Notes: a model not told the origin generated them from the letters alone. Shown: positions 1 to 12,873, numbered from the stretch's first letter. The stretch is 64,000 bases of DNA from Streptomyces sp. Alt3 (GCF_030719215.1 NZ_CP120983.1:2542001-2606000), one strand, 5' to 3'. Numbers and translations are program-made.

Positions 1-1536
1 GGGGACGAACAGCCCCTGCGCCCGCCACCGCGCCACCTGGGCCAGCGCGGTCTCCAGCACGTACTCGGTGAGGTGGGGCATCAGCCCGGAGGACTCCGCG
101 ATCGCGATGAACTCGTCCGGGGGGACCCGTCCGCGCTCCGGGTGCACCCAGCGCACCAGTGCTTCGAGGCCGGCCACCTGCCCGTCGAAACGGACCTTGG
201 GCTGGTAGTGGAGCTCCACCTCGCGGGCGTCCAGGGCGCGGCGCAGGTCGCCCAGCAGACCGAGCCGGTCCGGGGTGTTGCTGTCGCGCTTGGACTCGTA
301 GACCTCCACGCCCGTGCGGTCCCGCTTGGCCTGGTACATCGCCACGTCCGCCCGTCTGAGCAGGCCCTCGGCGTCCAGCGCGTGGTCGGGGTGGACGGCG
401 ACACCCGCGCTGGCCTCCAGCACGAGGGTGAGCCCGTCGAGGTCGAGGGGCGAGGAGAGCTCGGCGACCAGATGACGGGCGATGCGCTGGGCGCTGGTGA
501 TCGAGTCCGCGGTCGGCAGCAGCACGGCGAACTCGTCGCCCCCGAGCCGCGCGGCCTCCGCACCGCGCGGGAGGGCGAGCCGCAGCCGCTCCGCGATCTG
601 GAGCAGGAGCCGGTCACCGGCGAGATGACCGAGGGTGTCGTTCACGGCGCGGAACCGGTCGAGGTCGATGAGGACGAGGGCGGTCCGCTCGCCCGTGGCG
701 CCGGCCTCCTCGAGTGCCGTCCACGTCCTCTCCAGGAGCCACTGACGGTTGGGCAGGCCGGTGAGCGGGTCCCTGAGTTGTTCCTCGGCACGCGCGCGGG
801 CTATCCAGAGTGTGGAGTCCAGGGCGATCAGCGGGACGGCGAAGAGCGGCAGCAGCACCGGCGTGGCCGACGCCACCACGCAGATCAACGGGGCGATGCC
901 GAGCAGGGCGACCGCGACGAGTCCCTGGCGCAGCAGTGCCGTTCGGGCGATCGTCGGCAGTCCGCCGGTCTGCGACGCCCTGGCGTACCAGAGCAGGACG
1001 CGGGTGACGAGCAGGTACGCACCGGCGGCGAGGAGCACTTCCGGCACGGCCTCGATGCCCCAGTGGAGTGGCCGCCAGGGTGTCTCGACGCTCGGCACCT
1101 GGCCGAAGGCGGCCAGGACGAGCGCGGCCGCCCCGATGCCGAGTATGTCCACGGCGCCGTGCAACAGCCCCTGCCACCACCGGTGACGCCTGGCCGTGCC
1201 GACGAGCACCACGACGACGAGGCTGACCAGGCCGGCGGCCACCCAGCCGTAGAGCAGCAGAACTGCGAGGGTGAGGGCCGCGCCGGAGCCTGTGCCGCCC
1301 CACCAGCGGTCTCGGCCCAGGGCGACCAGATGGCCCACGATGATCCCGGTGAGCACGGCGAGCGACCAGCCCGCGGTGCCGGACGGGAAGAGCGCGTGGC
1401 CGTCGTCGACCGTCCGGTAGAAGCCGACGGCGAGCTGCAGCGCGGCGACCGCCACGACGGTGGCGCCCACCTTGGACGTGAGGCCCACGAAACCTTGCAG
1501 CCCCGACACCGGTGCGGCGCTCTCGGTCGGTTTCAT
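1..1536 (-). CDS. rmdB: RmdB-like membrane GGDEF/EAL cyclic-di-GMP protein (3' end cut by window edge)
   Basis: The frame is open from an ATG at 1536 to the first base of the window, so about 512 residues are present and the C-terminus is missing. The N-terminal 240 residues form several hydrophobic membrane segments. A GGDEF domain follows with the intact motif at residues 332-336, then the start of an EAL domain with EAL at 458-460. GGDEF domains make cyclic-di-GMP and EAL domains degrade it; both signature motifs are intact here. In S. coelicolor the membrane GGDEF/EAL phosphodiesterase RmdB (SCO5495, from memory) lies beside ligA, which matches this neighbour. That family controls entry into development. 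A purine-rich AGAGGGACGGA precedes the ATG. Which activity dominates cannot be read from the motifs. Confidence 0.85.
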   Translation of the reverse strand, partial: MKPTESAAPVSGLQGFVGLTSKVGATVVAVAALQLAVGFYRTVDDGHALFPSGTAGWSLAVLTGIIVGHLVALGRDRWWGGTGSGAALTLAVLLLYGWVAAGLVSLVVVVLVGTARRHRWWQGLLHGAVDILGIGAAALVLAAFGQVPSVETPWRPLHWGIEAVPEVLLAAGAYLLVTRVLLWYARASQTGGLPTIARTALLRQGLVAVALLGIAPLICVVASATPVLLPLFAVPLIALDSTLWIARARAEEQLRDPLTGLPNRQWLLERTWTALEEAGATGERTALVLIDLDRFRAVNDTLGHLAGDRLLLQIAERLRLALPRGAEAARLGGDEFAVLLPTADSITSAQRIARHLVAELSSPLDLDGLTLVLEASAGVAVHPDHALDAEGLLRRADVAMYQAKRDRTGVEVYESKRDSNTPDRLGLLGDLRRALDAREVELHYQPKVRFDGQVAGLEALVRWVHPERGRVPPDEFIAIAESSGLMPHLTEYVLETALAQVARWRAQGLFVP

Positions 1537-1850
1537 TCCGTCCCTCTCACAGCCGGCGGTACCGATGTCCCACGGTGGCCCCCGCCCCCATGCCACCACG
1601 AACCGAATCCCACCACGCAGCCGGGCACGGCAGGTGTGCGTTCAACAGTAGGCCGACGAGGGCCCCCACGGGCAGCGCTCTGCAGGTCTTGCCCGAATGG
1701 GGTCCTGGTACCACCGACCGTCTGATATGCGCCGAACAGGTGTTGCCGGGGGCCGGACCGGGCCTCCGGATCTCCTCCCGCCCGCCTCGTCGGCATACTT
1801 CCCCCCTGGCTCATGACCACGCGACCGGTCATGTCTCGATCGCGCCTCGA
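1537..1850. other. 314-bp intergenic stretch between ligA and rmdB
   Basis: I find no supported gene here. It must hold the promoter of the GGDEF/EAL gene and the 3' end of the ligA transcript. The only clear structure is the inverted repeat at 1812-1833. Confidence 0.6.
1812..1833. terminator. Inverted repeat just downstream of ligA
   Basis: Perfect 7-bp arms CATGACC and GGTCATG are separated by 8 bases, 17 bp past the ligA stop codon. It could be a weak terminator or an operator; there is no T tract. Confidence 0.4.
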
Positions 1851-5118
<3,268 letters not shown>

Positions 5119-5171
5119 GCGGAAAGCCTACGGGCCCCGGCGCGGGCCGTCGGCGGCCGCCCGGCAGCCCC

Positions 5172-5861
5172 TCAGCGGCCGGGGCGGACCGTCAGGTCGT
5201 TGATCTCGGCGTCGCGCGGCAGATCGAGTGCCAGCAGGATCGTGGTGGCCACGGACTCCGGGTCGATCCAGCGCGAGGCGTCGTACTCCTTGCCCTCCTG
5301 CTGGTGGACCTTGGCCTGCATGGGGCTGGCGGTGCGGCCCGGGTAGACGGAGGTGACCCGGACGCCGTTGCCGTGCTCCTCGTGGCGCAGGGAGTCGGCG
5401 AGTGCCTTGAGCCCGTGCTTGCTGGCGGCGTACGCGCCCCACTCGGCGTGGGCCGCGAGGCCTGCCCCGGAGTTCACGAAGACGACGTGGCCCTGCGCGA
5501 CGCGGAGCTGCGGCAGCATCAGACGCGTGAGCTCGGCCGGGGAGACCAGGTTGGCGTTGAGCTGGTGGTGCCAGGCCTTCGGGGTCAGGTCGCCGACCGT
5601 GCCGAGTTCGACGACGCCCGCGATGTGCAGCAGCGAGTCGAGGTGCTCGGGCATCGGCTGGTGGCCGAACGCCCAGGAGAGCCGGTCGGGATTGCCGAGG
5701 TCGCCGACGAGCGTGCGGGCCCCGGGGTGGAGGGCGGCCAGTTCCTTGGCGCGTCCGGCGTCCCGGGCCAGCAGCACGAGGTCGTCGCCGCGCTCCAGGA
5801 GACGGCGGGCGACGGCGGCGCCGATGCCGGAGCCGGCACCGGTGATGAGGTGAGTAGGCAT
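5172..5861 (-). CDS. Short-chain dehydrogenase/reductase
   Basis: A classical SDR of 229 residues. TGAGSGIG at residues 7-14 is the Rossmann nucleotide-binding motif, NSGAG carries the catalytic S131, and YAASK gives Y144 and K148. The frame extends upstream, but the family begins directly with a short strand before TGxxxGIG, so the ATG at 5861 (MPTHLITGAG) was chosen. It would oxidise or reduce an alcohol/carbonyl with NAD(P)(H). The substrate cannot be inferred. It sits between the LOG-family gene and the methionine synthase on the same strand with 53- and 82-bp gaps. Confidence 0.9.
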   Translation of the reverse strand: MPTHLITGAGSGIGAAVARRLLERGDDLVLLARDAGRAKELAALHPGARTLVGDLGNPDRLSWAFGHQPMPEHLDSLLHIAGVVELGTVGDLTPKAWHHQLNANLVSPAELTRLMLPQLRVAQGHVVFVNSGAGLAAHAEWGAYAASKHGLKALADSLRHEEHGNGVRVTSVYPGRTASPMQAKVHQQEGKEYDASRWIDPESVATTILLALDLPRDAEINDLTVRPGR

Positions 5862-5943
5862 GCCCTCATGCTCGCACCAGGGCATGCCGGCATCGGAGCA
5901 GGCCTGCCGGTTTCCCCCGGGACGCCCGGCCGGGGCGTCCCGG

Positions 5944-6483
5944 TCAGCGCAGCCCTGCCGACTCCTCCAGGTAGGCCAGCGCGCCGACACCGTCCTTGGC
6001 GAAGAAGACCAGCTCGGTGAGGGGCAGCGGCAGGAAGCCCTCGTCCTCCATGCGCTGGAACTGCTGGCGCAGGCCGTCGTAGAAACCGGCGGTGTTCAGC
6101 AGGACGACGGGCTTGGTGTGCTTGCCGTGCTTCTTCAGTTCCAGGATCTCCGTGGCCTCGTCGAGCGTCCCCGTGCCGCCGACCATGATCACGATCGCGT
6201 CGGACTTCTCCAGAAGCAGCGCCTTGCGCTCGGCCAGGTCCTTGGCGATCACCATCTCGTCGGCGTTCGTCCGCGCCTTGGCCGCCAGGAAGTCCACCGA
6301 CACCCCGACGAGCCGGCCGCCGGCCTCCTGGACGCCGTCGGCGACGACCTTCATCAGCCCGCTCTCCGACCCGCCCCAGACCAGGGTGTGTCCGCCCCTG
6401 CCCAGCAGTTCGGCGAACTCGCGGGCGGGCACGGTGTAGCGGTCGTCGAGGTCGGCGGCGGAGAGGAAGACGCAGATGTTCAT
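5944..6483 (-). CDS. LOG-family (TIGR00730) protein
   Basis: 179 residues. LOG proteins are cytokinin riboside 5'-monophosphate phosphoribohydrolases; the family marker is PGGxGTxxE with an upstream RK pair. Here R86-K87 is present (AERKALL), and the nucleotide loop is VGGTGTLDE at 101-109, with valine in place of the usual proline. The start ATG at 6483 gives MNICVFLSAADL, the normal first beta strand; the longer upstream frame adds an unrelated arginine/proline-rich tail and runs into the opposing promoter region. It is divergent from the DUF427 gene, and the 97 bp between them contain three tandem 16-bp repeats. Confidence 0.85.
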   Translation of the reverse strand: MNICVFLSAADLDDRYTVPAREFAELLGRGGHTLVWGGSESGLMKVVADGVQEAGGRLVGVSVDFLAAKARTNADEMVIAKDLAERKALLLEKSDAIVIMVGGTGTLDEATEILELKKHGKHTKPVVLLNTAGFYDGLRQQFQRMEDEGFLPLPLTELVFFAKDGVGALAYLEESAGLR

Positions 6484-6507
6484 GCGGACACCGTACGACC
6501 GCTGCCC

Positions 6508-6555
6508 GGTGCGGGAGGAAACCGGTGCGGGAAGAAGGCGGTACGGGAAGAAACC
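6508..6555. repeat. Three tandem 16-bp direct repeats
   Basis: Head-to-tail units at 6508-6523, 6524-6539 and 6540-6555 share the consensus GGTGCGGGAAGAAACC. Each differs from it at three positions or fewer. They lie between the divergent LOG and DUF427 start codons, where an operator would sit. Confidence 0.85.
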
Positions 6556-6580
6556 GGCCTTCCGCGGGGCTGAACCCGGT

Positions 6581-6916
6581 ATGGCCTCCATCACAGGACA
6601 CACCATCACCGTCGAACCCTCCGCCACGCACGTGCGCGCGGTGCACGACGGGCAGGTGCTCGCCGAGAGCCGCCGCCCGCTCGTGCTGCGGGAGACGGGC
6701 TGTCCCGACCGTTACTACCTGCCGCCCGAGGACGTCCGTACGGAGCTGTTGTCACCCTCGGACACCCGTACGCACTGTCCGTTCAAGGGGGACGCGTCGT
6801 ACTGGTCACTGCCCGGAGCCGCGGACCTCGTCTGGGCCTACCCGGAGCCGAAGGAGGAGGTCGCCGCGATCAGGGACCACTTCTGCTTCTACGCCACGGA
6901 CGTCGTGCCCGACTGA
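6581..6916 (+). CDS. DUF427 domain protein
   Basis: 111 residues, the usual size for this small beta-rich family. Recognisable family features are VRAVHDGQVLAES near the N-terminus, the RYYLP stretch, and THCPFKGDASYW in the middle. The biochemical role of the family is unknown. The frame continues upstream to 6476, but that region overlaps the tandem repeats and the divergent LOG gene, so the ATG at 6581 (MASITGHTITVEP) was chosen. No strong ribosome binding site precedes it. Confidence 0.88.
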   Translation: MASITGHTITVEPSATHVRAVHDGQVLAESRRPLVLRETGCPDRYYLPPEDVRTELLSPSDTRTHCPFKGDASYWSLPGAADLVWAYPEPKEEVAAIRDHFCFYATDVVPD

Positions 6917-6978
6917 CCGTCAGAAATATTTTCTCGCACCGGCGATGAGTTCCGCGCGGCCCGGCGGTCCACCCTCAC

Positions 6979-7782
6979 ATGGACAAGACTCTCTCCCGTG
7001 ACGGCACGTCGATCGCGTACCGCCGTCACGGCGACGGGCTACCGGTGATCCTGGTCGGCGGGGCCCTGAGCACCGCGGCCGACGAGGCGCCGCTGGCCGC
7101 CCTGCTGGCCCCGCGCTTCACGGCCGTCACGTACGACCGGCGGGGGCGCGGGGCGAGCGGAGACGGCGGTCCGTGGTCGCTGCGCCGCGAGATCGAGGAC
7201 CTGGCGGCGGTCGCGGCTGCGGCGGGCGGGCGCGTCTCACTGTTCGGCATGCTGTCGGGCGGGGCGCTGGCTCTGGAGGCGCAGGCCGCTGGGCTGCCCG
7301 TGGACCTGCTGGCGGTCTACCAGCCGCCGTACACCCCTGGGCCGGACGGCCTGCTGTACAAGTCACGCTGCACGGCGCTGCTGCACCGGCTGCTCGCGGA
7401 GGGCGACCGGGCCGGGGCGGTCGAGCTGTACCTGTCACAGACCGGGATCCCGGAGGAGACGGTCGCCCGCATGCGCCGGGCCCCGCTGTGGGCGGGCCTG
7501 GAAGCGGTGGCCCACACCCTCGCGTACGACGACGCCCTGCTGGGTGACGGCGCGGTGCCCGTCGCACGGTTCGCGTCCGTCACGGCGCGCACCCTCGTCA
7601 TGACGGGCGGCTTCAGCACGGAGCAGGCCAGGACGACGAGCCTGGCCCTCGCGGCAGCGGTCCCACGCGCCAGGCAGCGCACCCTGACCGGTCAGACCCG
7701 CGAGCTGGCACCGCACGCGATCGCGCCGGTGCTGGCGGAGTTCTTCGCCCGGGAGGTGTTCGCCGGACGGGTTTCCCGATGA
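6979..7782 (+). CDS. Alpha/beta-hydrolase fold protein with altered nucleophile elbow
   Basis: 267 residues with the fold order VILVGGALS (oxyanion region), YDRRGRGAS (strand 4), then the elbow LFGMLSGGALALE, and a late TLVMTGG strand. The nucleophile elbow should read G-x-S-x-G. Here the aligned stretch is G-M-L-S-G, so leucine occupies the nucleophile position and the adjacent serine is shifted by one. The protein may be catalytically inactive or use that shifted serine. The start ATG at 6979 follows the DUF427 stop by 62 bp. The gene is convergent with mnmA, with a long perfect hairpin between them. Confidence 0.85.
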   Translation: MDKTLSRDGTSIAYRRHGDGLPVILVGGALSTAADEAPLAALLAPRFTAVTYDRRGRGASGDGGPWSLRREIEDLAAVAAAAGGRVSLFGMLSGGALALEAQAAGLPVDLLAVYQPPYTPGPDGLLYKSRCTALLHRLLAEGDRAGAVELYLSQTGIPEETVARMRRAPLWAGLEAVAHTLAYDDALLGDGAVPVARFASVTARTLVMTGGFSTEQARTTSLALAAAVPRARQRTLTGQTRELAPHAIAPVLAEFFAREVFAGRVSR

Positions 7783-7785
7783 CTT

Positions 7786-7828
7786 CGCGCGGGTCACGTC
7801 CGTACAGGGGTCGGACGTGACCCGCGCG
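7786..7828. terminator. Bidirectional hairpin terminator between hydrolase and mnmA
   Basis: Perfect 17-bp arms (7786-7802 and 7812-7828) flank a 9-base loop. It sits in the 72-bp gap between two convergent genes, so it can serve both transcripts. Confidence 0.85.
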
Positions 7829-7854
7829 GAAGACCAGGTGGCTCCGGACGGCCC

Positions 7855-8988
7855 TCAGCCGCCCGCCGCCGCCCTCTCCCTGCGCACCGTCGTCGCGATC
7901 GTCGCCGAGCCGACGACCCGCGTCCCGTCGTACAGCACGACCGCCTGGCCCGGTGCCACACCCCGGACCGGCTCGGTGAAATCGACCGACAGGATGCCGT
8001 CGGTCAGCTCGGCCGTCACCTCGGTCTCGCCGCCGTGGGCCCTCAGCTGAGCGGTGTACGTGCCGGGCCCGGACGGGGCCGTGCCGCACCAGCGGGGCTT
8101 GATCGCGGTGAGGGCGGTGACGTCCAGGGCCTCCACCGGGCCGACCGTCACCGTGTTGTTCACCGGGGAGATGTCCAGGACGTAGCGGGGCTTGCCGTCG
8201 GGGGCCGGGTGGCCGATGCGCAGGCCCTTGCGCTGGCCGATGGTGAAGCCGAACGCGCCCTCGTGGGTGCCGACCTTGGCGCCCTCCTCGTCGAGGATGT
8301 CGCCCTCCGCCGGGCCGCCGAGCCGGCCGGCCAGGAAGCCCTGGGTGTCGCCGTCCGCGATGAAGCAGATGTCGTGGCTGTCGGGCTTCTTCGCGACCGC
8401 CAGACCGCGGCGCTCGGCCTCGGCCCGGATCTCGTCCTTGGTGGTGAGGGTGTCGCCCAGCGGGAACATCGCGTGGGCGAGCTGCCTCTCGTCCAGGACA
8501 CCGAGGACGTAGCTCTGGTCCTTGGCCATGTCCGAGGCACGGTGCATCTCGCGGGTGCCGTCGTCCTTCAGCACGACCGTGGCGTAGTGGCCGGTGCAGA
8601 CCGCGTCGAAGCCGAGGGCCAGCGCCTTGTCGAGCAGCGCCGCGAACTTGATCTTCTCGTTGCAGCGCAGGCAGGGGTTGGGCGTCCGCCCGGCCTCGTA
8701 CTCCGCGACGAAGTCGTCCACGACGTCCTCACGGAAGCGTTCCGCCAGGTCCCAGACGTAGAACGGGATGCCGATGACGTCCGCCGCGCGGCGGGCGTCC
8801 CGGGAGTCCTCGATGGTGCAACAGCCGCGCGCGCCCGTACGGAAGGACTGCGGGTTCGCGGAGAGGGCGAGGTGCACACCGGTCACGTCGTGGCCTGCCT
8901 CGGCGGCTCGGGCGGCCGCGACGGCGGAGTCGACTCCGCCCGACATGGCGGCGAGCACGCGGAGGGGGCGCTGGGAGGTCTCAGTCAT
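7855..8988 (-). CDS. mnmA: tRNA-specific 2-thiouridylase MnmA
   Basis: 377 residues. The ATP pyrophosphatase loop SGGVDS lies at residues 16-21, the first catalytic cysteine in NPCLRCN is C106, and the partner cysteine in HDICF is C208. The C-terminal beta-barrel domain ends in a [14 protein letters not shown] stretch typical of the family. MnmA installs the 2-thio group on wobble uridine 34 of Lys, Glu and Gln tRNAs, using persulfide sulfur from a cysteine desulfurase; one is encoded 750 bp away. The ATG at 8988 ([18 protein letters not shown]) is preceded by GGAGAAG at good spacing. An in-frame upstream extension is rejected. Confidence 0.97.
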   Translation of the reverse strand: MTETSQRPLRVLAAMSGGVDSAVAAARAAEAGHDVTGVHLALSANPQSFRTGARGCCTIEDSRDARRAADVIGIPFYVWDLAERFREDVVDDFVAEYEAGRTPNPCLRCNEKIKFAALLDKALALGFDAVCTGHYATVVLKDDGTREMHRASDMAKDQSYVLGVLDERQLAHAMFPLGDTLTTKDEIRAEAERRGLAVAKKPDSHDICFIADGDTQGFLAGRLGGPAEGDILDEEGAKVGTHEGAFGFTIGQRKGLRIGHPAPDGKPRYVLDISPVNNTVTVGPVEALDVTALTAIKPRWCGTAPSGPGTYTAQLRAHGGETEVTAELTDGILSVDFTEPVRGVAPGQAVVLYDGTRVVGSATIATTVRRERAAAGG

Positions 8989-9049
8989 AGCTTCTCCAGA
9001 GTACGGGGCCCCGGGAACCGAATGCTCTCGGATAAGCGTTGTGGAGCAC

Positions 9050-9742
9050 ATGGGGAACAATGGGAATGCCGGATCACCGGGCGAAGGCCCTGGTCACGGC
9101 ATCAGTCGCCGCACACTGCTGATCGGTGGCGGTGCGGTGGCGGCGGCGGGCACGGCCGCTCTGGCCGCGGAGGAGGTGCGGCGCCTCTGGTGGCGGGTGC
9201 CGGGTGTCGAGAAGCCGCGCAAGGACGGGGAGCTGGACTACGCCCCGGCGCAGTGGGTCGCGGCCTCCGAGGCGAACTGGCGGCGGGCCGACCGCCCCGA
9301 CGACTACGGCGTGGACCGGGTGATCGTCCATGTCACCCAGGGCAGCTACGCCAGCGCGGTCAAGGTCTTCCAGGACCCTGCGCACCAGGCGGCGACGCAC
9401 TACATCGTCGGGCAGAACGGCCGTGTGACCCAGATGATCCGCGAGCTGGACGTGGCGTACCACGCGGGTAACCGCTCGTTCAACGAGCGGAGCGTCGGTA
9501 TCGAGCACGAGGGCTTCGTGGACCGCCCGCAGGACTTCACGGCGGCGATGTACGCGTCCTCCGCGGAGCTGACGGCGGCGATATGCAAGCGGTACGACAT
9601 CCCGATGGACCGCGAGCACATCATCGGGCACGTCGAGGTCCCGGGCACGGACCACACCGATCCCGGGCCGCACTGGGACTGGCCCCGCTACATGAAGCTG
9701 GTGCGCGCGGCGTCCACGGGCGGCGGGGCGCGGGCTAGCTGA
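9050..9742 (+). CDS. Tat-exported N-acetylmuramoyl-L-alanine amidase (amidase_2/PGRP family)
   Basis: 230 residues. The N-terminus has a twin-arginine signal ([16 protein letters not shown], residues about 19-34). The catalytic domain shows the zinc ligands of the AmpD/PGRP fold: H in VIVHVTQG, H in IIGHVEVPG and D in the TDPGP motif. It would cut the bond between muramic acid and the stem peptide outside the membrane. The start could be the ATG at 9050 or a GTG at 9041; neither has an ideal ribosome binding site. It diverges from mnmA, and its 3' end overlaps the cysteine desulfurase gene tail-to-tail by 8 bp. Confidence 0.9.
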   Translation: MGNNGNAGSPGEGPGHGISRRTLLIGGGAVAAAGTAALAAEEVRRLWWRVPGVEKPRKDGELDYAPAQWVAASEANWRRADRPDDYGVDRVIVHVTQGSYASAVKVFQDPAHQAATHYIVGQNGRVTQMIRELDVAYHAGNRSFNERSVGIEHEGFVDRPQDFTAAMYASSAELTAAICKRYDIPMDREHIIGHVEVPGTDHTDPGPHWDWPRYMKLVRAASTGGGARAS

Positions 9743-10904
9743 GCCCGGCCGTCCTGGCCCGCTCGACGGCGGGGCCGATCGCCCGCGCGAGGTCGTCCAC
9801 GTCCCGCGCGGTCGAGGTGTGACCGAGCGAGAAGCGCAGCGTGCCGCGCGCCAGGTCGGGATCGGTGCCGGTGGCCAGCAGCACATGGCTGGGCTGGGCG
9901 ATGCCCGCGGTGCACGCGGATCCCGTGGAGCAGGCGATGCCCTGGGCGTCGAGCAGCAGCAGGAGGGAGTCGCCCTCGCAGCCCGGGAAGCTGAAGTGGG
10001 CGTTGGCGGGGAGCCGGCCGCCCGGAGCGGGGTCGCCCCCGAGAAGGGCGTCGGGAACGGCCTTCAGGACGGCGGCCGCGAGCTCGTCCCGGAGTGCGCC
10101 GACCTCGCGGGCGAAGTCCTCGCGTCCGTCGGCGGCGTGCCGTCCGGCCACGGCGAACGCGGCCACGGCGGGTACGTCGAGCGTGCCGGAGCGCACGTGC
10201 CGCTCCTGTCCGCCGCCGTGCAGGACGGGCACGGGTGTCTGGTCGCGCCCGAGCAGCAGCGCGCCGATGCCGACCGGGCCGCCGATCTTGTGCGCGCTGA
10301 CCGTCATCGCGGCAAGCCCGGAACGGGCGAAGTCGACCTCCAGCTGCCCGAACGCCTGCACCGCGTCGGCGTGCATGGGGACACCGAACTCGTCGGCGAC
10401 CTCGGCGAGTTCTCGTATCGGCATGACGGTGCCGATCTCGTTGTTGGCCCACATCACGGTGATGAGCGCGACATCGTCCGGGTCACGGACGAGCGCCTCC
10501 CGCAGCGCCTCCGGGTGCACCCGTCCGTGGGCGTCGACCGGGAGGTATTCGACGGTGGCACCCTCGTGCTCCGCGAGCCAGTCCACGGCGTCCAGGACGG
10601 CGTGGTGCTCCACGGGACTGGCCAGGACCCGGGTGCGCCGGGGGTCGGCGTCGCGCCGGGACCAGTAGAGGCCCTTCACGGCGAGGTTGTCGGCCTCGGT
10701 TCCGCCCGAGGTCAGGACCACCTCGCTGGGGCGTGCGCCGAGCGCTTCGGCGAGGGTCTCTCTGGACTCCTCGACGGTACGGCGGGCCCGGCGCCCGGCA
10801 GCGTGCAGGGAGGACGCGTTGCCGGTGACGGCGAGGTGCGCGGTCATCGCCGCGATCGCCTCCGGAAGCATCGGCGTGGTCGCGGCGTGGTCGAGGTAAG
10901 CCAT
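9735..10904 (-). CDS. Cysteine desulfurase (NifS/IscS family)
   Basis: 389 residues of fold-type I PLP enzyme. SAHKIGGP carries the PLP lysine K206, the N-terminus is YLDHAATTP, and the persulfide cysteine is C331 in the mobile loop GSACTAG. It releases sulfur from cysteine for Fe-S clusters or tRNA thiolation. No IscU or SufBCD genes lie nearby, whereas mnmA is close by on the same strand, so a tRNA 2-thiolation role is likely. This is inference from proximity. The start ATG at 10904 gives the canonical N-terminus. Confidence 0.94.
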   Translation of the reverse strand: MAYLDHAATTPMLPEAIAAMTAHLAVTGNASSLHAAGRRARRTVEESRETLAEALGARPSEVVLTSGGTEADNLAVKGLYWSRRDADPRRTRVLASPVEHHAVLDAVDWLAEHEGATVEYLPVDAHGRVHPEALREALVRDPDDVALITVMWANNEIGTVMPIRELAEVADEFGVPMHADAVQAFGQLEVDFARSGLAAMTVSAHKIGGPVGIGALLLGRDQTPVPVLHGGGQERHVRSGTLDVPAVAAFAVAGRHAADGREDFAREVGALRDELAAAVLKAVPDALLGGDPAPGGRLPANAHFSFPGCEGDSLLLLLDAQGIACSTGSACTAGIAQPSHVLLATGTDPDLARGTLRFSLGHTSTARDVDDLARAIGPAVERARTAGLS

Positions 10905-10942
10905 GGTGGTGACGATTCTACGAGTCCGTGGCGCGGGGTGTG

Positions 10943-10993
10943 CCGAGGGCGGTGCGGGCCACCGGCCCCCTGCTCGTGGCGGGCCGCCCTCGG
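10943..10993 (-). terminator. Hairpin downstream of the Ser/Thr kinase gene
   Basis: Perfect 10-bp arms CCGAGGGCGG and CCGCCCTCGG are separated by 31 bases, and flanking G and C runs can extend the stem. It lies 30 bp past the kinase stop codon. Confidence 0.55.
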
Positions 10994-11022
10994 GCGCCCC
11001 CGGAGCGCTCCGGCAGCGCTCC

Positions 11023-12828
11023 TCAGAGGACCGTCCAGCGCTGGGACTCCGCGCCCGAGCACAGGCCGGCCACGAGGCCCCCGTTACCCGCTCCGAGGCA
11101 GCCCCCGGTGCCGACGCTCACAAGGGTGCTTCCCGACCCCGCACGCCAGCGGCGTGACGCGTCCTCGTTGCACGAGAGCAGCAGGATCCCTCCGGCGCCC
11201 GCGCTGAGGCACGTCCTGCCCGACTCGTGGACGAGTTGGAAGGATCCTCCGGACACGGCCCGGACGCCCCAGACGGACCCCGACCCGTCGCAGTCGCCGG
11301 TGGTCGGGTAGCCGTTGTACGCGGCGACGAGGCACTTGCCGTTCCCGCCGTTGCGATAGCGGTGGTTCCCGGAGGGTGCGGTGCCTCCGGAGCTGGACCC
11401 ACCGGAGGCGGTGGACCCGCCCGAGGTGCTGGAACCACCGGACGTACCGGACCCGCCCGAGGTGCTGGAGTCGCCGGACGTGCCGGAACCACCGGAGCCG
11501 TCCTGGGAACCGCCCCCCGCGTCACCGGCTCCCGGGGCCGGTGCGGAAGCGTCGTCCGCGGTGCCGTCTCCCTCCTCGGCCTCCTCGCCCCTCTCGCCCT
11601 TCTCCTTGTCCTTCTCCCTGTCCGCCGGCGACTTCTCCGGTGACGCCGAGCCGGACGGGCTCGCAGCCGAGGAGGAGACACCGGGCAGGGCCGGAGCCGA
11701 GGCCGACGGCCCACCGGCCGCGTGGTCGTCCGCACCGAAGGTGTAGGGCAGCAGCTGAAAGGCGAGCGTGGCTCCGCCCACGGCCACGACGACCGGCACG
11801 ACGGCGAAGAAGACGCGGGTACGCCGCCTCCGCTCAGGCTTCGGGCGGGCCTTCTGTCCCAGCCGCAGTGTTTCCACGGAGACGGGCGGCGGCAGTTCGA
11901 TCTCCTGGACGTGCGCCGCGAAGGCGGCCTTCTCCGCGAGGTTCCCGCTGATGGATTCCGGCCACGGAGGAGCTGTGAACGGCCCGTGCTCGGTGGCGAT
12001 CCGTACCAGCTCGGACGCTGTGGGACGGGCCCCGGTGTCCTTGTCGAGGCAGGCGGCGACGACCTCGGCGAGCGCGGGGTCGAGCGCCCGCACCGCTTCG
12101 AGGTCGGGCTGCTCGTGCACGATGCGGTAGAGCACGGCGTGGCCGGACTCCTCGCCGAAGGGCGGGCTGCCGCCGGCCGCGTACGCGATGACGGAGCCCA
12201 GCGCGAACACGTCGGCGGCGCCGGTCAGGTCGCGTTTCGTCGCGGCCTGTTCGGGAGCCATGTAGGCGGGGGTGCCGACCACCATGCCGGTTCTGGTCAG
12301 CAGGCTCTGGTCGGTGGCGCGGGCCACACCGAAGTCGATGACCGTGGCGCCCTCGACCGTCAGCATCACGTTGGACGGTTTGAGATCCCGGTGCACCATC
12401 GCGAGGTCGTGCACCGGGACCAGCCCCTTGGCGGCCTCACGCAGCAGCAGCCACACGGTCTCCGCGGGTAGCGGGCCCTTGTGCAGCGCGAGGGCCTCGC
12501 TCAGGGTGAGCCCGGGGACGTACGCGGTCGCGAGCCAGGGGGGTCGCGCGTCGCGGTCGCTGGCGATCAGCGGGGCGGTGGCCTCCGCGGGCAGCTTGGC
12601 GAGGTTGTCCAGCTCGTGTCCGAAGCGTCGGACGAAGTCCTGGTCCTCACCCACGATCGAGGGCAGCACCTGTTTGACGGCGACGTACCGGCCCTCGTGG
12701 ACGCCGAGGTACACACGCCCCATGCCGCCGGAGCCGAGCCGGCCTGCGAGCGGGATCCCGCCGATCTGCTGTGGATCGTCCGCTCCCAGCGGCCTGGCTC
12801 CACTGCCCGTCAGGTCCAACACGCCCAC
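11023..12828 (-). CDS. Membrane Ser/Thr protein kinase with extracytoplasmic ricin-type lectin domain
   Basis: About 601 residues from the GTG at 12828, which has GGAG five bases upstream; another in-frame GTG lies at 12846. The kinase domain holds GSGGMG (residues 33-38), catalytic K52, HRDLKPSN at 146-153, DFG at 165-167 and [10 protein letters not shown] at 185-194. A single membrane span covers about 340-360. An acidic/lysine linker and Ser-Gly-Thr repeats (GGSGTSG type) follow. The last 100 residues form a ricin B-like domain with paired cysteines and a RWT motif at the end. The design suggests a receptor kinase that binds a carbohydrate or wall component outside and phosphorylates proteins inside. 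It is divergent from a TetR gene. Confidence 0.93.
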   Translation of the reverse strand: MGVLDLTGSGARPLGADDPQQIGGIPLAGRLGSGGMGRVYLGVHEGRYVAVKQVLPSIVGEDQDFVRRFGHELDNLAKLPAEATAPLIASDRDARPPWLATAYVPGLTLSEALALHKGPLPAETVWLLLREAAKGLVPVHDLAMVHRDLKPSNVMLTVEGATVIDFGVARATDQSLLTRTGMVVGTPAYMAPEQAATKRDLTGAADVFALGSVIAYAAGGSPPFGEESGHAVLYRIVHEQPDLEAVRALDPALAEVVAACLDKDTGARPTASELVRIATEHGPFTAPPWPESISGNLAEKAAFAAHVQEIELPPPVSVETLRLGQKARPKPERRRRTRVFFAVVPVVVAVGGATLAFQLLPYTFGADDHAAGGPSASAPALPGVSSSAASPSGSASPEKSPADREKDKEKGERGEEAEEGDGTADDASAPAPGAGDAGGGSQDGSGGSGTSGDSSTSGGSGTSGGSSTSGGSTASGGSSSGGTAPSGNHRYRNGGNGKCLVAAYNGYPTTGDCDGSGSVWGVRAVSGGSFQLVHESGRTCLSAGAGGILLLSCNEDASRRWRAGSGSTLVSVGTGGCLGAGNGGLVAGLCSGAESQRWTVL

Positions 12829-12873
12829 ACCGACTCCCCGTGACACACCTTTTCCGTACCGGAGGAAGTCTGA

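Noticed and set aside
11350..11520. Repeats in the Gly/Ser/Thr linker of the kinase considered as a CRISPR or satellite
   Set aside because: They are codon-level repeats of a low-complexity linker in frame with the kinase, without spacers.
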